A stretch of DNA of 64,000 nucleotides from an uncultured Eubacteriales bacterium (GTDB lineage: Bacteria; Bacillota; Clostridia; Christensenellales; Aristaeellaceae), in NCBI GenBank assembly GCA_900542445.1, contig UQNN01000010.1, positions 22,894 to 86,893 of the forward strand. The letters run 5' to 3'. Both the position numbers and the translations under genes were made by a program. Below the pieces are notes generated by a model. The model was given only the letters and a program-made list of their open reading frames with translations. It was not told the DNA's origin and searched no databases. Shown piece by piece: positions 16,735 to 24,146 of this stretch. The number at the start of each line of letters is the position of its first letter. The first letter of the stretch is position 1.

Positions 16735-16911
16735 GCGGAGGCGGGAAATTTGGGCGGCAGAAAATCTGCGCAGTGCCATGCAGGCCAAGATGCAGAATTC
16801 CACCGGGCGGCGGCATGCGGCGGCGAAAGAGACGGGTTTTTGCAGGAACACGGTCAGGTTGAGCGATTAAGCGCGTCATTTTGGGAAGAATTGACGCGCC
16901 GCGCGCGGGAA

Positions 16912-16940
16912 TTGACCCGGATAGATGGTCGTGTTATAAT
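16912..16940 (+). promoter_or_regulatory. Promoter of gtrA-like gene
   Basis: TTGACC (16912-16917), 17-base spacer, TATAAT (16935-16940). Confidence 0.82.
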
Positions 16941-16982
16941 AACGAACGAAAACGTAAAAACACAGAGAAAGAGGAAAGACAT

Positions 16983-17471
16983 ATGAAAATCATCTGGAAA
17001 GGCATCGACTGGCTGGCGCGCGCGGTGATCGGCCTGATTGCGAAAATCTCCCCGAAGCTGGGCGACGCATGCCTGAAACTGTGGGAGAACACGGAGCTGG
17101 TCAGTTATCTGTTTGTCGGCGTGGCGACGACGCTGGTCAACTATGTGGCTTATTTCCTCGCGACGCGCACCGCGGGTATGAGCGTGATGGCGGGCACGTG
17201 GACGGCGTGGGTTATCGCGGTGGCGTTCGGCTATGTGGCCAATAAGATTTTCGTCTTCAAGACGCATTGCGAAAGCACGGCGGCGCTGCTGCGCGAGGCG
17301 GGGAGCTTTTTCACGATGCGGCTGGTTTCGCTGGGCATGGAAACGGTGCTGATGTTCCTGCTGGTGGAGATGCTGCACCTGAACGACCTGGCGATGAAAC
17401 TGCTGGTGAACATCGTGGTGATTATCCTGAACTACGTGTTCTCCAAGCTGTTTATTTTTAAGAAGAAGTAA
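16983..17471 (+). CDS. GtrA-family membrane protein
   Basis: 162 residues from MKIIWKGIDW, RBS AGAGGAAAG. Four hydrophobic segments lie in the last 120 residues, starting 'SYLFVGVATTLVNYVAYFLA', with the GtrA features 'AVAFGYVANKIFVFKT' and the C-terminal 'LNYVFSKLFIFKKK'. GtrA proteins are thought to help flip or present lipid-linked sugars used to modify wall or surface polymers. The gene has its own promoter and sits between polysaccharide genes, which fits that role. Confidence 0.85.
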   Translation: MKIIWKGIDWLARAVIGLIAKISPKLGDACLKLWENTELVSYLFVGVATTLVNYVAYFLATRTAGMSVMAGTWTAWVIAVAFGYVANKIFVFKTHCESTAALLREAGSFFTMRLVSLGMETVLMFLLVEMLHLNDLAMKLLVNIVVIILNYVFSKLFIFKKK

Positions 17472-17482
17472 CATGTTTGACG

Positions 17483-17651
17483 CATTTTAACTCCCTCAGT
17501 CCGTTTTGCTGAAGGACTTTCGCTGTTCCGACTGCTCCGGCAAAAAAGAATGCTTTTTGGCGGCACAGTTGATTGGCTTGGAAGAGTATATACATAAGGC
17601 CTCCCTCTTAGAGGGAGGCGGCACGCCGCAGGCGTGACGGAAGGAGTTAAA
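17483..17651 (+). repeat. MITE-like repeat family B, full-length copy
   Basis: 169 bases bounded by inverted ends: left TTTTAACTCCCTCAGTC, right ending GACGGAAGGAGTTAAAA, which match over 17 positions with two changes. An inner stem CCTCCCTCTTAGAGGGAGG lies near the right end. No coding capacity. A shorter copy is at 14478-14637. Confidence 0.65.
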
Positions 17652-17679
17652 AGCCCCAAGGACAAACACAGGAGGATTC

Positions 17680-18495
17680 ATGAAACATATTCGTCTTTTT
17701 GCATCATTTTTTGCGCTGATGATGCTGCTGTGCGCGGGCGCTTCGGCGGAAATTACCATCACCAAGCGCGACATCAATATGAATACGGCGCTGGACAAAA
17801 ACGTGAGCAACATCCTCGTGCTCTTGCAGGACGGCGGGGAGACCGACACGATGATGATCGCCTCCATCAACAGCCGGACGGGGCGCTCGGTGATGCTCCG
17901 CGTAAACTGTGATTTGACGGTGGACGTGCCGGAAAACGGCGAAACGAGGCTGGCCGACGTCTACGCGCTGGGCGCGAAGAAGAGCCGGGGTCTGGTTGCT
18001 GAGCGCGCCGTCAACACGCTGCTGGGGCTGAACATCGGCACGTATGTCGCGCTGGACGTGAGCAACCTGCCGGAGCTTGTCGATGCCGTGGATACCGTGA
18101 GCATGGAGCTGACGGACGCGGAAGCTGAGGCGATGAATCTTGACGCGGGCTGGAACGACCTGACCGGCGACGAGGCGCTGACCTTTGTGCGCCTGAAGCT
18201 CGACGGGGACGATCCGGCGCGCAGCCGCGGTTATGACATGCTGATGCAGCTGCTCTACGCGGGCATGAACAACGGCGATCTGGGCAGCATGCTGGGGCTG
18301 GGCACGAAACTGCTCGGCTCGATGGATACCAATCTGAACGCGATGACCGCCGTCACGCTGGCTTCCGCCGTCAAGGGCGGAGACGATCGCAGCGAAATGG
18401 CGCTGCCGACGGCGGAGCAGGTGACGAGCGAAAACCCGCTGCGGGCCGACGAAACGGCCATGCGGAACATGGTGAAAGAGGCGCTGTATGAATAA
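17680..18495 (+). CDS. LytR-CpsA-Psr (LCP)-like secreted protein, core motif altered
   Basis: 271 residues with signal peptide MKHIRLFASFFALMMLLCAG. The LCP pattern is visible: 'NVSNILVLLQDGGETDTMMI', 'SINSRTGRSVMLRVNCDLTV', 'LLGLNIGTYVALDVSNLPEL', 'GDEALTFVRLKL' and 'DPARSRGYD'. LCP enzymes attach undecaprenyl-linked glycopolymers to peptidoglycan. The usual P-R-D catalytic triplet reads N-C-D here and the final R-x-x-RQ is reduced, so it may not be an active ligase. There is no N-terminal membrane anchor beyond the signal. It overlaps proA by eight bases. Confidence 0.65.
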   Translation: MKHIRLFASFFALMMLLCAGASAEITITKRDINMNTALDKNVSNILVLLQDGGETDTMMIASINSRTGRSVMLRVNCDLTVDVPENGETRLADVYALGAKKSRGLVAERAVNTLLGLNIGTYVALDVSNLPELVDAVDTVSMELTDAEAEAMNLDAGWNDLTGDEALTFVRLKLDGDDPARSRGYDMLMQLLYAGMNNGDLGSMLGLGTKLLGSMDTNLNAMTAVTLASAVKGGDDRSEMALPTAEQVTSENPLRADETAMRNMVKEALYE

Positions 18496-19798
18496 TCGGG
18501 AAGTGACCGCCGCCGACGTGGCGCACGCCGCCAAGCAGGCGAGTTTTGCGCTGGCCGCGTCGCCGAGCAAGACGCGCAACAGCGCGCTGCTGGCGATTGC
18601 CGCCGCCCTTCGCGCGAAAGCAGGACAGATTTTCAAAGCGAACGATATCGATATGCGGCAGGCCGAAAAGGAAGGGCTGGCCGCGCCCGCGCTCAAGCGG
18701 CTCAAGTTTGACGAGCACAAGCTCGGCGACGTCTGCGCGGGTCTGGAACAGCTGGCCGCGATGGACGATCCCATCGGGCAGGAGCAGCTGCGCACCGAAC
18801 TGGCCGACGGGCTGGTGCTTTCGCGCATCAGCTGCCCCATCGGCGTGGTCGGCGTGATCTTTGAATCGCGGCCCGACGCGCTGATCCAGATCGGCGGGCT
18901 GTGCCTCAAGAGCGGCAACGCCGTGCTGCTCAAGGGCGGCCGGGAGGCGCTGCATACCAATGAAGCGCTGTTTGATATCATGAACGACGCGAGCGTCGCC
19001 ACGGGCCTGCCGGACGGCTGGTGCGGCCTGCTGACCACGCGCGAGGATGTTTCCGTCATGCTCAAAATGGACGAGGATATCGACCTCATCATCCCGCGCG
19101 GCTCGAACGCTTTTGTGCGTTACATCATGGAAAACAGCAGCATTCCGGTGCTGGGGCACAGCGACGGCGTGTGCCACGTGTATGTGGATGCGGACTGCGA
19201 CGCGCAGATGGCCGCGCGCATCGTCGTGGACGCGAAGACGCAGTATCCGGCTGCCTGCAATGCCGCCGAGATGCTGCTGGTTCACAGCGGACAGCTGGCC
19301 GGCGCCCTGCCCGCAATCGCCAAAGCGCTGACGAAGGCGGGCGTGACCCTGCGCGCGGACGAGCGTGCCCGCGCGGCGCTCTACGCGGCGGGCATAGCCA
19401 GCGAAGCGGCGGACGAAAGCGACTGGGGGCGCGAGTATCTGGCGCTGACGATGGCGGTTCATACGGTGGATTCCATCGACGAGGCGATTGCTTTCATCAA
19501 TAAGCATGGTTCGCATCACACGGACTGCATCATTACCCGCGACGAGGCGGCGGCCGGTAAGTTCTTTGCGTTGGTGGATTCCGCGGGCGTGTATCAGAAC
19601 TGCTCGACGCGCTTCGCCGACGGCTATCGCTACGGCTTTGGCGCGGAGGTCGGCATTTCCACGGGCAAAATTCACGCGCGCGGCCCGATGGGGCTGGAGG
19701 GGCTTTGCTCCTACAAGTACATTCTGCGCGGCCATGGCGATATTGTCGGCGATTTTGCGGCGGGGCGGCGCAGCTTCACGCATCAGAAACTCCTGTGA
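18488..19798 (+). CDS. proA: Glutamate-5-semialdehyde dehydrogenase (gamma-glutamyl phosphate reductase)
   Basis: 436 residues, close to the usual 410-430. It converts gamma-glutamyl phosphate to glutamate semialdehyde with NADPH in proline synthesis. Visible marks: 'CPIGVVGVIFESRPDALIQI', 'LCLKSGNAVLLKGG', the catalytic Cys in 'TQYPAACNAAEMLL', and 'STRFADGYRYGFGAEVGIST' near the end. proB is not in the window, so the pathway is split. Its position, overlapping an LCP-like gene and followed by a deacetylase, is unusual and probably only operonic. Confidence 0.93.
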   Translation: MNNREVTAADVAHAAKQASFALAASPSKTRNSALLAIAAALRAKAGQIFKANDIDMRQAEKEGLAAPALKRLKFDEHKLGDVCAGLEQLAAMDDPIGQEQLRTELADGLVLSRISCPIGVVGVIFESRPDALIQIGGLCLKSGNAVLLKGGREALHTNEALFDIMNDASVATGLPDGWCGLLTTREDVSVMLKMDEDIDLIIPRGSNAFVRYIMENSSIPVLGHSDGVCHVYVDADCDAQMAARIVVDAKTQYPAACNAAEMLLVHSGQLAGALPAIAKALTKAGVTLRADERARAALYAAGIASEAADESDWGREYLALTMAVHTVDSIDEAIAFINKHGSHHTDCIITRDEAAAGKFFALVDSAGVYQNCSTRFADGYRYGFGAEVGISTGKIHARGPMGLEGLCSYKYILRGHGDIVGDFAAGRRSFTHQKLL

Positions 19799-19812
19799 AG
19801 GGGGAATCCGGA

Positions 19813-20538
19813 ATGATCAAGCGAGGGCTTGCGCTGCTGGTGCTGCTGTGCATGGCGCTTCCGTGCGCAGGCATGGCCGAGCAGACGGAAGCGCGGCGCG
19901 TGGTTTACCTCACCTTTGACGACGGGCCGAAGAAGGACACGCCGGAACTGCTGGAAACGCTGAGCGAGCTGGACGTGCCCGCGACGTTCTTTCTGGTGGG
20001 GCTGAGCGTGCGCGCGTTTCCGGAATACGCCAAACAGATTGTGCAGGCAGGTTACGCCGTCGGCAGCCACACGATGGCGCACTCCATTGGCCGCATTCAA
20101 AAGGATGCGGAATTTGTGCTGCGCGATCTGGCGCGTTTTGAAAAGACAATGCGCGAAGAGGTGGATGAGACCTTTTCGACCGATTTGTTCCGCTTTCCCG
20201 GCGGCAGCACGGCATATAAGTCGCGCGTTAAGACGCTGGTGCGGGACGCGGGCTACGCGTGGTTTGACTGGAACACGATGACGGGCGACGCGCAGTACAC
20301 CTTTTCGAGCGATCAGGAGATGCTGGATTATACGCTCAGGCAGACGGAAGGCAAGGACGTCATCATCCTGCTGATGCACGAGGGCAAAGCCAGAACGCGG
20401 CGCATTCTGCCGGAGCTGGTAGCCTATTTCCGCGAGGCGGGATACGAGTTCCGCGCGCTTTCCACGAGTGAAGAGGATCGTGGAATTTTGTCGCGCTGCG
20501 GGGCGCACATGATGCTGCCCGACGCGGCGCAGGAATAA
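19813..20538 (+). CDS. Secreted polysaccharide deacetylase (NodB domain, CE4)
   Basis: 241 residues from MIKRGLALLV, with GAAGGGGGAA upstream. Signal peptide of about 22 residues, then a NodB fold: 'VVYLTFDDGPKKDTPELLET' (metal/catalytic Asp pair), 'AVGSHTMAHSIGRI' (H-x3-H zinc ligands), 'LFRFPGGSTAYKS' and 'IILLMHEGKARTR' with the late His. It removes N-acetyl groups from peptidoglycan or exopolysaccharide outside the cell. It follows proA by 14 bases and precedes the zinc-ribbon gene. Confidence 0.9.
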   Translation: MIKRGLALLVLLCMALPCAGMAEQTEARRVVYLTFDDGPKKDTPELLETLSELDVPATFFLVGLSVRAFPEYAKQIVQAGYAVGSHTMAHSIGRIQKDAEFVLRDLARFEKTMREEVDETFSTDLFRFPGGSTAYKSRVKTLVRDAGYAWFDWNTMTGDAQYTFSSDQEMLDYTLRQTEGKDVIILLMHEGKARTRRILPELVAYFREAGYEFRALSTSEEDRGILSRCGAHMMLPDAAQE

Positions 20539-20552
20539 GGGGGATAAACGAA

Positions 20553-20792
20553 ATGCGGTGCGGATGTCCGCAATGCGGAACGTATATGATTCAATCGGAG
20601 GGCACGAACTTCGGCTGCGTCTGCCCGGAATGCCTGTATCGCTGCCGGGCGTGCATGGGCACGAATACCGTCGTCAGCCGCGAGAATCTGCATAACCTGG
20701 TCTTCGTGGATCACACGGCTGAACACGAGGCGCAGGAAGAGACGGGCGACGGCAGGCGCGAGCCGCTTCGCCCCGAAGATTTCATTGACTGA
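20553..20792 (+). CDS. Small zinc-ribbon-like protein of unknown function
   Basis: 79 residues from MRCGCPQCGT with AAGGGGGA upstream. Eight cysteines lie in the first 34 residues, in two C-x-C-x2-C clusters ('CGCPQC', 'CVCPEC') and one further C-x-x-C ('CRAC'), followed by an acidic tail. This could bind two zinc ions or form a treble-clef-like fold. It is 14 bases after the deacetylase, so it is probably co-transcribed. I do not recognise the family. Confidence 0.55.
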   Translation: MRCGCPQCGTYMIQSEGTNFGCVCPECLYRCRACMGTNTVVSRENLHNLVFVDHTAEHEAQEETGDGRREPLRPEDFID

Positions 20793-20804
20793 AAACCTGA
20801 ACGT

Positions 20805-21033
20805 ATGGTTTTCGCCCCAAACCAGCGCTTCAAGAGTCAGGTAACGCTTCGCTTCCTGACTCCCATTTCTTTTCGCTTCGCGATTGGGAACGACTGGGGC
20901 TTCGTCCCAAACCGGGAAACGTGCATAGTCGCCTTCGGCTCCTTGCAGTTTCCAATTTCCGCCATGCTGATTCCCGCACAGCGGGCGCATGGCTCCAATT
21001 CCCCGGCAGAGAACTGAGTTCCCTGCCCCTTCC
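20805..21033 (+). repeat. Mosaic of partial family A repeat copies
   Basis: At least three fragments: GCCCCAAACC with stem GAGTCAGG/CCTGACTC (20806-20863), a TGGGGCTTCGTCCCAAACC unit (20893-20914), and CCCCGGCAGAGAACTGAGTT with CCCTGCCCCTTCC (21000-21033), plus repeated CGCTTCGC motifs. The rest of this gap, to 21096, shows only the ribosome binding site of the next gene. Confidence 0.6.
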
Positions 21034-21096
21034 GTTTCGCTTCGCGGCGGTTTGAAGCAAGAATTCAATTTTGAACGTGTGTAGGAGGTATTTATC

Positions 21097-21546
21097 ATGA
21101 TTGCACTGGGAAGCGACCACGCCGGTCTGCCGCTGAAAAAGGAAATCATGGCGCTGCTGGATGAGATGCAGCTGCCCTATCACGACTATGGCACCTATAC
21201 CGCGGACAGCTGCGACTACGCGGTGTTTGCCCAGCGCGCGGCGAAGGCCGTGGTGGGCGGCGAATGCGAGCGCGGCATTCTGTGCTGCGGCACGGGCATC
21301 GGCATTTCCATCGCGGCCAACAAGGTGAAGGGCATTCGCTGCTGCGCCTGCTCGGACTGCTATTCCGCCAAGATGAGCCGTGTACACAACGACGCGAACA
21401 TGCTTGCCCTCGGCGCGCGCGTGGTTGGCACGGAGCTGGGCCGCATGATTGCGCAGACCTTTCTGACGAGCGAGTTTGAAGGCGGCCGCCATCAGCGCCG
21501 CATCGATCAGATTGCGGCCATCGAGAACGGGGAGGATTTGGGCTGA
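21097..21546 (+). CDS. RpiB/LacA-family sugar isomerase
   Basis: 149 residues, the usual RpiB length, RBS GTAGGAGG. 'MIALGSDHAGLPLKKEIMAL' and 'GILCCGTGIGISIAANKVKG' (catalytic Cys region) define the family, and 'CYSAKMSRVHNDANMLALGA' follows. RpiB interconverts ribose and ribulose 5-phosphates. Here its stop codon overlaps the start of a GH28 gene and a GH105 gene follows. Members of this family (DhuI) are known to isomerise the unsaturated-uronate product of such hydrolases, so that role is possible. Sequence alone does not separate the two. Confidence 0.85.
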   Translation: MIALGSDHAGLPLKKEIMALLDEMQLPYHDYGTYTADSCDYAVFAQRAAKAVVGGECERGILCCGTGIGISIAANKVKGIRCCACSDCYSAKMSRVHNDANMLALGARVVGTELGRMIAQTFLTSEFEGGRHQRRIDQIAAIENGEDLG

Positions 21547-22784
21547 TGAACATTCTGGATTTTGGCGCAAAGCGCGGAGAATTCTGCGGCGACGCGATTC
21601 AGCGCGCGATCGATGCCGCGGCGGTGCAGGGCGGCGGGCGCGTCGTTGTGCCGGCGGGCGAATATGAGACGGCCAGCCTCGTTTTGAGAAGCAATGTCGA
21701 GCTGCATCTGGAAGCGGGCGCCGTGCTGCGCTTTACGGATGATTTTGACGCGTACCCCGTTGTGAACATCCGCTGGGAGGGCTACGAGCAGCCCTGCCGC
21801 CGCCCGCTGATTTACGCGAAGAACGAGGTCAACGTGGCGCTGACGGGCTTTGGCACGCTGGAAGGACAGGGCAAAAAGTGGTGGACGGCGTTCCGCGCCA
21901 AGACGCTGGACGCGGCGCGCCCGTGCGCGGTCTGCTTTGAGGACTGCACCCGCGTGCGCATGAGCGATTTCATGGTGCACAACAGCCCGAACTGGACGAT
22001 TCACCCGGTTCGGTGCGAAAATGTGACGATCGACAACCTGACCATTGTCAATCCGTTCGATTCGCCCAACACGGACGGCATCGATCCGGAGAGCTGCCGC
22101 AATGTGCGCATCACGGGCTGCCACATCGATGTGGGCGACGACTGCATCGCGGTCAAGGCAGGCACGGAGGACGCGCTGGAAGATGTGCCCTGCGAAAACA
22201 TCGCCATCACGGGCTGCACGATGGTGCACGGCCACGGCGGCGTGGTGCTGGGCAGCGAGATGAGCGGCGGCATCCGCCGCGTCTCCATCACCGGCTGTGT
22301 GTTTGACGGAACGGATCGCGGCATTCGCATCAAGAGCCGCCGCGGGCGCGGCGGCGCGGTGGAGGATGTGAGCGTGACGGGTATTGTGATGAACGATGTG
22401 CTCTGCCCGCTGGTCATCAACCTGATGTATTTCTGCGGCAAGGATGGCAAGCTGCCCATCGTTTCCGACCCGAATGTCCAGCCTGTGACGGATGCGACGC
22501 CGCATGTGCGCCGCATCCGCATGGCCGATATCGTGGTGACCAACGCCAAAAGCGCCGCTGCGTGCCTTTACGGCCTGCCGGAAGCGCCGCTGGAGGATAT
22601 CAGCATCGTAAACACGCAGATCCATCTGGTTGAGGATACGCCGAGCTTCCCGGTGATGAACGCGGTGCAGCAGCCTGTGACGCTGGCGGGTCTGACGGCC
22701 GAGCATGTGCGCGGCCTGCATCTGACCGATCTGCGCATCGTCGGCGCGCGGGAAGACGAAATTACGCTGCGCGACGTAGAGTGA
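21546..22784 (+). CDS. Glycoside hydrolase family 28 (polygalacturonase-like), intracellular
   Basis: 412 residues; the ATG at 21546 shares a base with the RpiB-like stop (TGATG). Right-handed beta-helix protein with the GH28 active-site set in order: 'NTDGIDPESCRNV' (first Asp), 'VGDDCIAVKAG' (Asp pair), 'VHGHGGVVLGSEMSGG' (His) and 'DRGIRIKSRRGRGG' (R-x-K). These residues hydrolyse alpha-galacturonide bonds with inversion. No signal peptide, so it acts on imported oligogalacturonides or rhamnogalacturonides. Its length fits exo-acting members. Confidence 0.92.
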   Translation: MNILDFGAKRGEFCGDAIQRAIDAAAVQGGGRVVVPAGEYETASLVLRSNVELHLEAGAVLRFTDDFDAYPVVNIRWEGYEQPCRRPLIYAKNEVNVALTGFGTLEGQGKKWWTAFRAKTLDAARPCAVCFEDCTRVRMSDFMVHNSPNWTIHPVRCENVTIDNLTIVNPFDSPNTDGIDPESCRNVRITGCHIDVGDDCIAVKAGTEDALEDVPCENIAITGCTMVHGHGGVVLGSEMSGGIRRVSITGCVFDGTDRGIRIKSRRGRGGAVEDVSVTGIVMNDVLCPLVINLMYFCGKDGKLPIVSDPNVQPVTDATPHVRRIRMADIVVTNAKSAAACLYGLPEAPLEDISIVNTQIHLVEDTPSFPVMNAVQQPVTLAGLTAEHVRGLHLTDLRIVGAREDEITLRDVE

Positions 22785-22796
22785 GGAGGAACCCCC

Positions 22797-23876
22797 ATGA
22801 GATACGAAAAGACCGTTTGGGCGGGTGAAGGCACGCTCGCGCGTGAGCAGGAGTATAACTATCACTGGTGCTACGAGCGGGGCATCATCACCAAAGCGTG
22901 GCTGGACGTCCATGCGGCGACCGGGGACAGGCGCTTTTACGACGCGGCGAAGGCCAATGTCGATCAGTATGTAACCGAAGACGGCGCGATTCTAACCTAT
23001 GAGCCGGAAAAATATAATCTGGATATGATCTGCATGGGGCGCACGGCGCTGCGGCTGTTCAAGGCGACGGGCGAGGCGAAATACGAAAAGGCGTGCCGCC
23101 GACTCATCGAGCAGATCAAGGGTCAGCCGACGACGGCGGAGGGCGGCTTCTGGCACAAGAAGCTCTATCCCCAGCAGATGTGGCTGGACGGCATTTACAT
23201 GGCCTGCCCGTTCCTGACGGAATTCGCCGTGACATTCGGCGAAATGCAGTGGGCGGATCTGGCGGCGAAGCAGATGAAGCTGATCTTTGAAAAGACGCGG
23301 CTGGAAAGCGGCCTGCACGCGCACGCGTGGGACAGTGCGAAAGCGCAGAAGTGGGCCGATCCGCAGACGGGACTTTCCCCGCACGTCTGGGGACGCGCGA
23401 TGGGCTGGTTTGTGATGGCGCATGCGGACGTTTTGGCCGCTCTGCCGGAAAGCCATCCGGATTACGCGCAGCTGAGCCTGCAAATGAAATCGCTGCTGAC
23501 GGCGGTGATGGCCGCGCGCGGCGCGGACAAGCTCTGGCATCAGGTGATGGACAGGCCGGAGAGCGAAGAGAACTATGCGGAATCCTCCTGTTCGGCAATG
23601 TTCATCTACGGGCTGGCGAAGGGCAAGGCGCTGGGGCTGTGCGGCGCGAAGGAAGAAGCTGCCGCGCGGGAAAGCATGGACGCGCTCTGGCAGAAAAACG
23701 TCGTCACGGCGGCGGACGGCTACCCCGAACTGACGCGCATCTGCAAGGTCGCGGGGCTGGGCGGGGAGCCGTATCGCGATGGCAGTTATGACTACTATGT
23801 ACACGAAACCGTGTGCAGCGGGGACACGAAGGGCACCGCGCCCTTCCTGATGGCCTGCTGCGCGCTGGAGGTTTAA
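22797..23876 (+). CDS. Unsaturated rhamnogalacturonyl/glucuronyl hydrolase, GH105 (YteR-like)
   Basis: 359 residues, RBS GTGAGGAGG. (alpha/alpha)6-barrel with conserved pieces 'CMGRTALRLFKATGEAKYEK', 'MWLDGIYMACPFLTEFA' (catalytic Asp region), 'HVWGRAMGWFVMAHADVLAA' and 'ESSCSAMFIYGLAKG'. These enzymes hydrate the 4,5-unsaturated uronic acid left by pectin lyases and release 5-keto-4-deoxyuronate. No signal peptide. Twelve bases after GH28, so one operon for intracellular pectin-fragment breakdown. Confidence 0.92.
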   Translation: MRYEKTVWAGEGTLAREQEYNYHWCYERGIITKAWLDVHAATGDRRFYDAAKANVDQYVTEDGAILTYEPEKYNLDMICMGRTALRLFKATGEAKYEKACRRLIEQIKGQPTTAEGGFWHKKLYPQQMWLDGIYMACPFLTEFAVTFGEMQWADLAAKQMKLIFEKTRLESGLHAHAWDSAKAQKWADPQTGLSPHVWGRAMGWFVMAHADVLAALPESHPDYAQLSLQMKSLLTAVMAARGADKLWHQVMDRPESEENYAESSCSAMFIYGLAKGKALGLCGAKEEAAARESMDALWQKNVVTAADGYPELTRICKVAGLGGEPYRDGSYDYYVHETVCSGDTKGTAPFLMACCALEV

Positions 23877-23903
23877 CGCATAGCTGAACAAAGGTTGAGG
23901 GCG

Positions 23904-23919
23904 GGTTAATCGCTTAACC
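23904..23919 (+). promoter_or_regulatory. Inverted repeat with central CG upstream of the CUT1 importer
   Basis: GGTTAA-TCGC-TTAACC, 43 bases before the -35 box at 23962. A central CG flanked by symmetric arms is common in LacI-family operators. It could also be a weak transcription stop for the GH105 gene. There is no T run. Confidence 0.4.
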
Positions 23920-23961
23920 TCACAAAGTTTCGCACAAGAGATTGATTTCCATTTTATGCAC

Positions 23962-23990
23962 TTGACACAACTTGACCAAAAAATTATAAT
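23962..23990 (+). promoter_or_regulatory. Consensus promoter of the CUT1 sugar importer
   Basis: TTGACA (23962-23967), exactly 17 bases, TATAAT (23985-23990): a full match to the sigma-A consensus, suited to strong expression of a binding protein. Confidence 0.92.
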
Positions 23991-23997
23991 AAACATG

Positions 23998-24146
23998 CAC
24001 ATAGGGAACAGGCGGGACGCGGAAAAACGCCGCGGAAGGCCTGAATCCGGAGGGTGTCTGATGTATGGCTGAAAGGGGCAGGCAAACCCCTTGGCGCCGG
24101 AAATTCCGGCAGAATAGATTTCAGTTTTAAAGGAGAGCGAATTGTG
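23998..24146 (+). promoter_or_regulatory. Structured 5' leader of the binding-protein mRNA
   Basis: About 150 untranslated bases with nested hairpins: AGGGG/CCCCT around caggcaaa (near 24075-24092), the near-palindrome GCCGGAAATTCCGGC (24096-24110), and a GC-rich 5' part. I recognise no known riboswitch class. It may stabilise the transcript or regulate it. Confidence 0.45.
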
